DNA from: Colocasia esculenta
Taxonomy: Eukaryota; Streptophyta; Magnoliopsida; Alismatales; Araceae
Length of the DNA stretch: 64,000 nt
Direction: 5' to 3'
NCBI GenBank assembly: GCA_014218235.1
Contig: CM024766.1
Location: 50,867,359 to 50,931,358 of the forward strand
The position numbers and the translations under genes were made by a program. Below, piece after piece: positions 18,953 through 28,586 of this stretch. Every line of letters starts with the position of its first letter. Within the stretch, counting starts at the first letter, position 1. The notes under the pieces were generated by a model, which did no database searches, had not been told where the DNA came from, and worked only from the letters and a program-made list of their open reading frames with translations.

Positions 18953-21250
18953 ATGTCGTCGAGTAACCCACTCCAAGGCATACTGGATGCCAACAAATTG
19001 ACAGGCCCGAACTACTCAGATTGGCTCAGGAACCTGAAGATTGTCCTCAGTATGAGCGCATTGCCTATGTCCTGGAAGGTGAGTTTAGCTGAGATGCTGA
19101 ACATGCTGAAGACTGCTGAGGGCAACCTTAAGAAGGAAAAGCCCATTGTTCTCATGGTTGGAAAGTCCAACAAGAAGAGGAGAGCAGTGCAAGCCTTTAA
19201 AAACGGCAATGCAAAGAAGCAGTCCAAGCAAAAACAAAAGAAGGACATAAGCAAAGGAGCGCAAAAGGGCGAGTGCTTCCACTGCAAGAAGAAGGGGCAT
19301 TGGAAAAGAAATTGCAAGGACTACCTTGCATTGAAGGCTCAGGAGAAGCAGAAGCTTGGCGAAGCCTCAGGTATCTGTATGATAGATCTTCACTTGTCTA
19401 TTAGATATTCCACATCATGGGTTTTAGACACTGGATGTGCTTCTCATGTCTGCAATGATGTGCAGATGTTGACAAGTAGAAGGAAGCTGAGCAAGGGTGA
19501 GGTGAACTTGAGGCTTGGAAACGGCGCAAGTGTTGCTGCACACATTGTGGGGACAGTGCAGCTCAAGTTACCCTTAGGAGATTTACTTTTATTAGATGAT
19601 TGCTACTTTGTGCCTAGCATTATTAAGAACATTGTTTCTGTTTCTTGTTTAGACAGAAATGGATACAAGTTTACCATTGAGAACAATAGTTGTTCAGTTT
19701 ATTTGAGAAATAAACTAGTTGCTTTAGCAAATTTGGTAAATGGTTTGTATCTACTTGATGTTTCTTATGAAAATCTCCATGTTGATGTTTCTCCTAAGAG
19801 AAGTAAGTATAGTGTGAACACTGCCTACTTGTGGCATTGTAGGCTTGGTCACATTGGCGAGAATAGGCTTCAAAAGTTGCATAAGAATGGATACTTGGAT
19901 CCATTTGATTATGAATCATATGCAACTTGCGAATCTTGCTTAATGGGTAAGTTGACCAAATCTCCATTTAGTGGACATGGAGATAGGGCCAAGGACATAT
20001 TGGAACTAATACACTCGGATGTATGTGGTCCAATGTCTACCCAAGCCAAGGGTGGCTACTCATACTTCATTACATTCACGGATGACTACTCAAGGTTCGG
20101 ATTTGTTTACTTAATGAAGTACAAGTCTGAAGCATTTGAGAAGTTCCAAGAATTTAAGAATGAAGTTGAGAAGCAAACTGGAAAAAGCATTAAAATCCTA
20201 TGGTCAGACCGAGGAGGTGAATACTTGAGTACAGAGTTCACACAATTCTTAAAGGATAATGGTGTCCTTTCTCAATGGACTCCTCCCTATACACCACAGA
20301 TGAATGGTGTATCAGAAAGGAGGAATCACACCTTGTTGGACATGGTACGATCCATGATGAGTCATTCACAGTTACCAGTTTCCCTATGGGGATATGCGCT
20401 AGAGTCAGCAGCATATCTATTGAACAGGGTTCCCAGTAAATCTGTGTATTCTACTCCATATGAGATATGGAAGGGTAGAAAGCCTGATTTTAAACATGTT
20501 AAAATATGGGGCTGTCTTGCCCACGTGAAGAGACACGACCCAGATAAACAGGAATCCAGAACCGATAAGTGCAGGTTTGTTGGATACCCAAAAGAAACGT
20601 TTGGGTACTACTTTTACCATCCTGGTGAACAAAGAGTGTTTGTCTCCAGGAGAGCTGTCTTCTTGGAAGAGGAGTTCCTTACCCAAGAGGACAGTGGGAG
20701 TAAGGTAGATCTAGAAGAGGTTCTAGATCCACAAACTGTGCAAAGTCCACCAGTTGAAACAACGGTTCCAGAACCTGTTCAGGAATATACACACATTCAG
20801 TGTAGGTCTGGTAGAGTACCTAGACAGCCTGAAAGATATGTTGGACATATCAGTGAAGGCATGTCTTATAATGAGGATGATGATCCAAAGACCTACCAAG
20901 AGGCTGTTGATAGTCCTGAGTCAGGGAAATGGCGAGATGCCATTAATTCTGAGATGCAGTCCATGTACACCAACCAAGTTTGGAACTTGGTAGACTTGCC
21001 TGAAGGTATTGTACCTATTGGGTGCAAGTGGATCTTTAAGAGAAAGATCGGTGCAGATGGAGAGATCGACACTTATAAGGCAAGGTTGGTGGAAAAGGGG
21101 TATCGTCAAAGGCAAGGAATTGACTATGACGAAACTTTCTCACCAGTTGCCATGATAAAGTCGATCATAATTCTTCTCGCCATTGCTGCATACTTTGATT
21201 ACGAGATCTGGCAAATGGATGTTAAAAAAAAAAACTACTTTCCTCAATGA
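18953..21250 (+). CDS. gag-pol: Copia C Gag-protease-integrase-RT polyprotein (RT cut by frameshift)
   Basis: A 765-residue frame. The short Gag N-terminus (GILDANKLTGPNYSDWL) is followed by a zinc knuckle with C108, C111, H116 and C121. The protease has LDTG at 158-161. The GAG-pre-integrase zinc site is H295/H300/C326/C329. The integrase core has D356, D419 and E455 with the expected 35-residue spacing. The RT start (PIGCKWIFKRK) is near 705 and the frame ends at QMDVKKK in an A-run at 21224-21234. The usual 'VKTAFLNG' follows in another frame. Gag lacks roughly 130 residues compared with the family, yet the frame is kept. Order PR-IN-RT identifies Ty1/Copia. The start is the first ATG after the candidate splice acceptor. 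Confidence 0.9.
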   Translation: MSSSNPLQGILDANKLTGPNYSDWLRNLKIVLSMSALPMSWKVSLAEMLNMLKTAEGNLKKEKPIVLMVGKSNKKRRAVQAFKNGNAKKQSKQKQKKDISKGAQKGECFHCKKKGHWKRNCKDYLALKAQEKQKLGEASGICMIDLHLSIRYSTSWVLDTGCASHVCNDVQMLTSRRKLSKGEVNLRLGNGASVAAHIVGTVQLKLPLGDLLLLDDCYFVPSIIKNIVSVSCLDRNGYKFTIENNSCSVYLRNKLVALANLVNGLYLLDVSYENLHVDVSPKRSKYSVNTAYLWHCRLGHIGENRLQKLHKNGYLDPFDYESYATCESCLMGKLTKSPFSGHGDRAKDILELIHSDVCGPMSTQAKGGYSYFITFTDDYSRFGFVYLMKYKSEAFEKFQEFKNEVEKQTGKSIKILWSDRGGEYLSTEFTQFLKDNGVLSQWTPPYTPQMNGVSERRNHTLLDMVRSMMSHSQLPVSLWGYALESAAYLLNRVPSKSVYSTPYEIWKGRKPDFKHVKIWGCLAHVKRHDPDKQESRTDKCRFVGYPKETFGYYFYHPGEQRVFVSRRAVFLEEEFLTQEDSGSKVDLEEVLDPQTVQSPPVETTVPEPVQEYTHIQCRSGRVPRQPERYVGHISEGMSYNEDDDPKTYQEAVDSPESGKWRDAINSEMQSMYTNQVWNLVDLPEGIVPIGCKWIFKRKIGADGEIDTYKARLVEKGYRQRQGIDYDETFSPVAMIKSIIILLAIAAYFDYEIWQMDVKKKNYFPQ

Positions 21251-21926
21251 AAACATTGAGGAAGAAGTGTTATGATACAGCCTGAGGGTTTTACATCCAA
21301 AGATTGTCCAGATAAAGTATGCAAGCTTCAAAGATCCATCTATAGATTGAAGCAAGCTTCTTGTAGTTGGAACATAAGGTTTGATGAGGCTATCAATCTT
21401 ATGACTTCATTAAGAATGAAGATGAACCATGTGTGTATAAGAAAATCAGTGGGAGTGCTATCACTTTTCTCATACTTTACGTTGATGACATCTTGCTCAT
21501 TGGGAATGATGTAGGATGTTATCATCAGTAAAGGTTTGGTTGTCAAAGAACTTCTCCATGAAGGATTTGGGAGAAGCATCTTATGTATTGGGAATACGTA
21601 TCTATAGAGATAGATCCAAGAGGATGCTTGGCTTGACCCAATCCATGTACATAGATACCATTGTCAAAAAGGTTTGGCATGGAAAATTCCAAGAGAGGTC
21701 TCATACCAATGAGACATGGAATTTATCTCTCTAAGGAGCAGTCTCCTAAGACTCCTTAGGAGAGGGCAGTCATGGATAGAGTCCCCTATGCTTCAGCCAT
21801 AGGGTCTATCATGTATGCCATGCTATGTACAAGGCCTGATGTGGCATTTGCTTTAAGTGTTACGAGTAGATATCAGGCAAATCCAGGTGAAACACACTGG
21901 ATGGCAGTGAATGTATACTTAAGTAC
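21251..21926 (+). pseudogene. pol: Copia C reverse transcriptase remainder
   Basis: The RT continues after the A-run frameshift in broken pieces: 21272-21514 begins IQPEGFTSKDCPDKVCKL, and LYVDDILLIGND, with the catalytic Asp pair, is at about 21475-21510 in a different register. 21516-21734 has LSKNFSMKDLGEASYVLG. Later pieces show the TRPDVAFAL block. At least three frameshifts or stops separate it from the upstream frame. Confidence 0.85.
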
Positions 21927-22460
21927 TTGAGAAGGATTAAGCATATATTTCTGGTTTATGGAGGAGGGGACTTGAAACTTCGGGCATATACTGACTCGAG
22001 TTTCCAGTCAGATCCAGATGATAGCAAGTCTACATCTGGGTTTGTGTTCACCTTAAACGGAGGTGCAGTGAGCTGGAAGAGTTCCAAGCAAGAAACCACT
22101 GCAGACTCGACGACAGAAGCTGAGTACATTGCTGCAGCTGAAGCCACCAAGGAGGCAGTGTGGATGAAGAAGTTCATCACCGACAAGGAGTTTGCCGCAC
22201 TGAAACAGAAAGGAATGACCGTGGCTGAGTATGAGGCTCAGTTCGCACGTCTTGCTGTGTATGCCCCACATTTGGTGGGAACTGAAAGGCTAAAGGCTAA
22301 TCGTTTCATGGACGGGCTCAGGCCCATGTTCATTGAAAGGCTCGGACCAGACAATATTCAAACTTACACTGAGATGGTCCAAAGAGCTCAACTGGTAGAA
22401 GACACTATGGCTAAGGTGGAAGGCATGAGGGGGAAGGACATCTCAAGCCGACCTTTATAA
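21927..22460 (+). CDS. Chimeric frame: Copia RNase H fused to Gypsy Gag
   Basis: One open frame of 177 residues. The first ~85 are Copia RNase H: LRAYTDSSFQSDPDDS, SGFVFTLNGGAVSWKS and TTEAEYIAAAEATKEAVW, with catalytic Asp and Glu. At about 22180 it changes into Gypsy Gag: EFAALKQKGMTVAEYEAQFA, then YAPHLVGTERLKANRFMDGL and QRAQLVEDTMAKVEG. The expected Copia RNase H end (an LGV..I block and CDS..AI motif) is missing, as is the first half of Gag. The frame crosses the junction without a stop. It is probably a deletion or template-switch product; expression is unknown. Confidence 0.85.
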   Translation: MRRIKHIFLVYGGGDLKLRAYTDSSFQSDPDDSKSTSGFVFTLNGGAVSWKSSKQETTADSTTEAEYIAAAEATKEAVWMKKFITDKEFAALKQKGMTVAEYEAQFARLAVYAPHLVGTERLKANRFMDGLRPMFIERLGPDNIQTYTEMVQRAQLVEDTMAKVEGMRGKDISSRPL

Positions 22461-23120
22461 AAAGGGGAGTAGTCGATACAACTGGAACTTTCCCCAATAA
22501 CAACAATAATAACTACAACAACAACAAAAGGCCAACCACGGGGAAGGACTATAGCATGGAAAAAGATCAAAGTAGAAGAAACAACGACGGTCGAATATTG
22601 TAAATTTTGCAACAAGCCTGGGCATCAAGCGGACAAGTGCTGGAAGAAGGCCGGGCTTGCCTGCGATGCGGGAGTCACGAACATCGTATACCGAACTCTC
22701 CTATGTTAAAAGACCAAGTTGGAAGGAACCAAGGAGTGGTAAAGCGTCAAGACGGTGAATGCAATAATGCAAGCGGAGCTTCCGAAAGGAGGTATATTTG
22801 TTAAACCCCTAGACTGATCTTATGATGTTATCTTATTGGTACACTTCTAAGTGGGGGAGATCATTAAGGAGAAATTGAAAAGGAATAATCTAGTAGCGAT
22901 ACCATAGTTCATCTGGAGGACTAAGATGGAGTTATAACAACCGTGGAAGGGAAAACAGGAGTGGAAGGAACCAAATGAGTAGTACGGGTGGCCATGGGTG
23001 TAGATTTTGGACTGGCATCCATGATGTTGAAACAAGTTGGAGGAATTAAATCTGAAACCAACTCAAGAATCATAATTATCAAAAGCCAATTAATGGTCTA
23101 TGAATTTGGGGACCAAATTC
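22461..23120 (+). pseudogene. gag: Gypsy G Gag C-terminus and 3' untranslated region
   Basis: After the chimeric frame's stop the Gag tail continues with a zinc knuckle at about 22599-22640 (CKFCNKPGHQADKC, matching CX2CX4HX4C) and a second, shifted one (CLRCGSHEHRIP). No protease or RT follows. 22800-23120 is non-coding, with one internal purine run (AAGTGGGGGAGAT at 22849). The element appears to be gag-only. Confidence 0.75.
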
Positions 23121-23122
23121 TC

Positions 23123-23137
23123 TTAAGTGGGGGAGGG
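23123..23137 (+). promoter_or_regulatory. Polypurine tract of Gypsy G
   Basis: TTAAGTGGGGGAGGG directly precedes the LTR start TGTAGCACCCCG at 23138. Confidence 0.85.
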
Positions 23138-26100
23138 TGTAGCACCCCGAAAATTTTAACTACATAAAAACTCAAATAAATGGAAATAAATAATTTCCAT
23201 AATATCGGAGTATTTAAAACATACGTATCATTATCGTATGTGCCAAAACACATCGGAAACTTCCATACAAATTATACATCAACCCTAAACATTATTACTA
23301 AATGTTCCACAAAGAAATTTGTGCCAAGAAAAATCAGATTAACCAAGTTTAAAGTGTTTTGTGACTTATTATCGTAATTCATGAATAAGTCGGAAAATCA
23401 TTATCACACGTACGTGGATGGGTCAGAAAACTAAATAAAAATCATATATGGAATTCAAATAATATTCTCTAACGACCCATCAAGAATTTTGGTTCAATAA
23501 AAATCATTTAGGCTAGGTTTAAGAGTTCTTGTGACCGACTATCCAAATTAGGAAACAAGTCGGAAAATCGTTAACACGGAAATACGACGCAACCATAAAT
23601 TAAATAAAAATATTGGAGAGACTTCTAACATTATATATTAATGACCCAATATCATAATTGGGCCAATGGACATCATTTGGCCCAAAAATCAAATGAAGTA
23701 AGAAAATGCATAGAAATTTGTAACTCTAAATAGGCTGAAATTAGAAAGAGGCAATTTGAGTTGAATTGGGATGCAATCGTGCATTCTTGGCAACCCAAAT
23801 TCGTGCCTAACTATGGGGGGAGGTTTCCTAAATCCTCACACACTCTAAGGGAGGAAGAAATCCACAAAAATAGGAAACTAACATGTCAAAATCGTACTGG
23901 GCTTTCCTAGTCATAGTAGGACTCCTAAAACACCATGGTTCCTTAAATACTCTTCACCAAACCTTAGGAACGAGTTCTAAAACTTGCTAGGGTCGTGTGG
24001 AGGAGTTCTTGGCAGCTGGGGAAGCAGGAGATCCCCACACCAAGCCGTTCTTTTTCCCCGTTGTGTCTGCTGCGACCTGCACAGACCATCATCTTGAGTC
24101 GACCAAAGGTGAGTCAAACCTAAACCAACCTTGCAAGGCTTATACCTGTGGAAAGAGGGTCAAGTCTACGTTCTAACCCAAGTGAAATGCCTAAATTCCA
24201 TGCAGTATACACGGAGCAGTAAGCGTTCTCCTCTAAGTGGTCTGAACATGGGTTTTCTGGAAAAAAAATGAGACTTCTTCAACCCAAAAGGTAGGTTTTC
24301 TCGGGCCAAACCTTAACATATCCTATACCAATGTGTAGAGAATCAAGTTAACTTTCATTTCCCACTGGATTCATAGAATTTCATCTAGTAGATTTTGAAT
24401 TACAAGCATTTTTCCAAAGTCGCGCACTGTTAGGGTGTTTCCTGTTCTTCTTATTATGCACGCGATTTCGTATCGAATTAGACCAAACTTCCTTCATGAA
24501 AGTTCTTATACTTAAAGTCCCAATCATCTTTTATGTTGAGCATTTTCTCCAGAAGTCGATCGTTAGACAGTTATAAGTGTGTTAAGAGAGTCGCTGCATG
24601 ATACTGCGATTTCGGGCTGCACTTAGCTTTATGTTCTTCATATGTTTCTCGGATTCGAAATCGAATTAGTGTCGACACTAGTTGATCTAGTGTCGACACA
24701 CTGTCCAAAACAGCCCAAAATGTGTTCTGGGAAGGCCTCTAGTTGCGACACTACCTGATCTAGTGTCGACACACTGTCCCAGATTGACCCAGAAAGTTCT
24801 GGGAGCTGTCTCTAGTGTCGACACTACCTGATCTAGTGTCGACACACTGTCCCATATTGGCCAGAAGGTTTTCTCGAAGCTGTCTCTAGTGTCGACACTA
24901 CTTGATCTAGTGTCGACACTGCTTGACCAATTCTTCATTATTTTGCCTTGTGTTTGGAGCATAGTGTCGACACTAGTAAGTGGTGTGTCGACACTACCTT
25001 TGCAAAATATTACCTGTCTTGGGTCTGATCATTGCATGATGTCTATTTAATGGCTTAAAAGTGTTTAACCCATTGAAAAATCCTTAATTACATGAATATT
25101 ATTCTAATTACTTTCTTAATGAAATGATCATACACGAAACTTGTGATTTACTCTTGTTACCAATCTAGCTTGATTTAAATGATAAATATTATCTTAAAAT
25201 CTTGTAAACCCATATGTAGTTAAATACATTGATCTTCGCATGCCATCATGTTAAGTGTTTTTCCGAGAGTTTGAGACCGACAGATTGTGAATTGACACGC
25301 GTACATCACTACACACTAATACATCAAGGGCGTACACTTCCTTTATCTTCTTGTTCTCGTGAGCATGAATTACAATCTAGACTAAAGCCATTAATGTAAA
25401 AGATTGAACTAAATTATAAATCGTACCGATCAGCTGCCGAATTTATCTCTTGACCATTATTATCATGAAATCATGTTCAATTACTTATTACTTGTTCCCA
25501 TCATCATCATGACATGACATTACACATGCTTACTTATTGAAACTCTCATTGGCCATTATTAATGACTGTGGGTATCTACATTTAAAATTTTACATGAGAT
25601 GCTGACAGGGCACAGCGTGTGTCCAAGGGCTCCAATCTAGCCCCAATGACGGCGAGTCATAGATATACTGTTAACCATGGGGTATAATGATTACTGGCGT
25701 TGCATCTGCGCTGGGAGTACTTTCTTGCTTGTTGAATGTTAGATACATAACCATATACACGTGGCCTGTGTGCACTCTTGGTGGATCTTTCCTTGGTGGA
25801 CATTAGTGTTTACGTTCCTGATTAGTGTTACTTGATCATGCTTGTGCAATCTTGCTTGCTTGCTTGCATGATATGGCCATCCTGCATTTATTGCAACTAG
25901 TGATATCTTGCGTTCTTGTAAACTATTGACATCAAGTGAAATCTTGCGTGCTTGTACAAAGTGATCTATTTCTAGTTCTCTCTTGTTATATCGTTTCTAG
26001 ATCTTATTCTATCATGATCACTCTATCTAGCTTGTCCATGTATCATGTTTTAACTAGTTTTATTCGCACATGCATATCATGACATTCATCGTGCTTACCT

Positions 26101-26563
26101 AGTTCTAAAATGTTAATCACTTATATCATTGCCCACACATTGAGATATAAATCCTACTAGGATAGTTTGCTCATCCCCTACTCTTACCCAATCTAGGTGA
26201 CTATGACATTCAAGAGGAAGAGCAAGTCGAGGATGGAAATGCGTCCGAGTGATGAGAGTTCCGACTATGAGTCTAGTTATAGTAGATTACTTTGAGCATT
26301 AGTACAATGTAGTAGGAAGTGAGGTATTATGTACTTTCCCATTTATTGAGTCTCAGTCCTGTACTAATTTCCAATTTTGATAAAATAAGTTGAGATCTGA
26401 TTACAATTTATATGGAGTTCAATATTTGGGCCCTTTGATGATGTATGTTGTTATACATTTAGTGCGTGCTAGCTAGAGGCTTATTTGCCGACTGTCCACG
26501 TCTCGAGATATCGACTCGAATTCTTCGAACTAATATCTGCTGCGTAATTCTCAGGACGTGACA
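23138..26563 (+). repeat. LTR G (Gypsy), 3.4 kb, shared by two partial elements
   Basis: It starts TGTAGCACCCCGAAAA after a polypurine tract and ends GGACGTGACA, seven bases before an initiator-Met primer site. A normal LTR has only one of these neighbours. It holds a module of GTGTCGACAC palindromes (24668-25010). The rest is AT-rich without genes. The phrase 'CCTACTAGGATAGTTTGCTCATCCC' (26150-26175, shown here in part) followed by an acceptor-like TCTAGGTGA resembles the late-LTR region of family Z. Confidence 0.85.
24668..25010 (+). repeat. Paired GTGTCGACAC palindrome module in LTR G
   Basis: About ten copies of GTGTCGACAC or one-base variants are arranged in pairs 12-16 bp apart. The pairs are linked by ~55-bp spacers containing ACTGTCCCA and TTCTGGGAGCTGTCTCTAG-like text. 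The unit is ~82 bp and is repeated about four times. The same module is at 57015-57345 in a Copia LTR. Confidence 0.9.
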
Positions 26564-26569
26564 GTTTAG

Positions 26570-26582
26570 TGGTATCAGAGCC
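26570..26582 (+). promoter_or_regulatory. Primer binding site of Gypsy G
   Basis: TGGTATCAGAGCC is an exact initiator Met tRNA complement, six bases after the LTR G end. Confidence 0.9.
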
Positions 26583-26793
26583 TAGGAATACCAAATAGGA
26601 TAGTCTCAAGAATAGGAGATACGTATGGAACCTAGGTCATGGAAATTTAATGTATTACCTGGTGAGAATGGGTAGAGACTGGGAATATGTTAGAAAGAAT
26701 TAAACACTCCTACCCATTGACTCTTATAATGTATCCAGAGACAATAATTGGTTTCCATCCTTTTCTCAGGCATAACACTCTCACTCAACTGCA

Positions 26794-27026
26794 ATGGCTC
26801 GCAACCAGTGGCAAGCTATGCAAGACACTGTGGCTGGACTTACTCAGGCCCTGCAAAATGTAGTTCAGGCTGGAAATCAAGCTGCAGCTGCAAGGAATGG
26901 AGCCGGTGATCTGCACCGAAATTTTAGGAGTTTAAACCCTCCTCATTTCTTTGGATCCCTTGATCCAGACAGGGCAGAGAACTGGCAGGAGGAGATAGAA
27001 AGGATCCGTTGTCTCTCTATTCAAGG
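26794..27026 (+). pseudogene. gag: Gypsy G Gag N-terminus, truncated by Copia 1
   Basis: The ATG at 26794 starts MARNQWQAMQDTVAGLTQAL. The Gag entry motif follows (FRSLNPPHFFGSLDPDRAEN, then WQEEIERI). The match to Gag ends at about 27010, and the Copia 1 LTR starts at 27027, so the annotated stop downstream is within that LTR. This is the missing 5' half of the Gag type seen at 22181-22640. 26583-26793 is untranslated leader. Confidence 0.8.
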
Positions 27027-28389
27027 TGTCTTCTTCTGGAGCTTTAGTCTTCTTTATATATCTTCTATTTTAAATTTGAACGTTGAAGTGCCTGTTGTCT
27101 CTAAGCTTTTGTTTACGTTAGACTGCATGTCACTGTAGAGCTTCTTGTTCGACAGTCTTTAGCTTTCCATGCACGCAACAGGAGAAAGGATCTTCTCTGA
27201 TATCCGTTATCTTCCATGTTGTCCAACGTTGTATTGAGGTGCGCTGTCAGAGACCTACACACATTAAATGCTAAAACAATAGACATCTAGGCTGTCTCTT
27301 GTTGTCAGTCAACGTTAGAATGATCTTATATAAAAATAGAAGTTCCATTCTGTTCTTCTAAAAAGATGTTTACTGAATAACCACAAAAATAGAAGATATT
27401 GTTTCCATGCAGTGTAGTGATATGTTCAGTCTTAATAAATGCATAGTTGTCAGAAAGATATACGTGAAGTCATTGACTATTCAACGTACTAAAAAATGAG
27501 TTAAAATATCAAATCGTTATAGTCCATGAAATAGTTACATGCATGACTTATGAAATCGTTATGCAAATGAGTTGATAGCCACGTAAATCGTTGTGCACTT
27601 ATAAGCAAACCGATGCACATACAAATCGTTATGACTCTATAAGCAAATGTTATGAACAAGTTGTCAGAGACAAAACGATGTGAGCAAATCGTTGTTTGCT
27701 GTATCGAATCGTTACGGCGACTAAGTCGTTATGTAACTAAGCGAATCGTTACAAGGATCAAATCGTTATGACGGTATAGACAAATCGTTGTTCTCACTTA
27801 AGAAATCGATGTGAGAGCAAATCGTTGTTCTCACTTAAGAAATCGATGAGAGAGCAAATCGTTATGAACCAAGTCGTTATGCTTTCTTAGAGAATCGTTG
27901 TGAGGTCGATGCGATCACTTAGTAAATCGTTATGGAAGCAAATCCTTATGCTTTCTTAGCGAATCGTTGTGAGGTCGATGCGATCACTTAGCAAATCATT
28001 ATGGAAGCAAATCGTTATGCTTTCTCGAAATCGACCAGACACTTATGAAATCGTTATGATACCCAAAACGATAGAACATATAGCGAATCCTTATGTGTAT
28101 GAACTCGTTATGATAGTAAGGAAATCGTTATGAATCTATTGAAGTCGATATGATAGAGAAGGAAGTCGTTACAGTATGCAGAAAATCGATGTGTACTTAA
28201 AGAAATTTCATGCTTTGAACTTACATTGCTATAGAGTAAATAATACTTACCCATTTAGCTTGATATTTCTTGTTTCATTTCCTGTACTCAAATCTCATAG
28301 AAAATATGTTAGATTAAACTTTATTATAGTTTTGTTAATCACCAAAATAAATATGTAATTAATTTAATTACATGGAGATAAACTGATCA
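27027..28389 (-). repeat. 3' LTR of Copia 1 (SIRE-like)
   Basis: On the minus strand it starts near 28389 (TGATCAGTTTATC) after a purine tract and ends near 27027 (AAGACA). 27700-28389 is a direct repeat of 35783-36502. A TATATAAG box on the minus strand lies at 27326-27336. It contains an array of AATCGTTATG words. Confidence 0.8.
27510..28190 (-). repeat. AATCGTTATG word array in the Copia 1 LTR
   Basis: Dozens of short words (AATCGTTATG, AATCGTTGT, AATCGATGTGA), spaced 10-30 bp, fill about 680 bp. The same array is in the partial 5' LTR at 35783-36305, including an internally repeated block around TTCTCACTTAAGAAATCGAT. Confidence 0.85.
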
Positions 28390-28586
28390 TTAATCTCCCC
28401 CTTTTTGGTGATGACAAAACTTAACAATAAGCATAGATGATCTGAAATGAATTTAAACAAAATTGCGGAAATATAAGAGATATATTTCAGAAGTACTACA
28501 GTTCTCCCCCTTTTTGTCATTAAGCAAAAAAAATATAAGAGTGAGACAAAGATGGGAGAAAAGAATAAGGAGAATAGGGGATCATT
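28390..28586 (-). promoter_or_regulatory. Polypurine tracts of Copia 1
   Basis: On the minus strand AAAAAGGGGGAGA lies beside the LTR start (28395-28407), and a second copy AAAAAGGGGGAGA lies at about 28503-28516. The rest of the interval is AT-rich and non-coding. Confidence 0.65.

Noticed and set aside
22847..22862. AAGTGGGGGAGAT as the true polypurine tract of Gypsy G
   Set aside because: It is not followed by a TG LTR start; the tract at 23123-23137 is.
27510..28190. CRISPR-like repeat-spacer pattern
   Set aside because: Words are short (8-10 bp), irregularly spaced, degenerate and inside a plant LTR repeated at 35783-36305.
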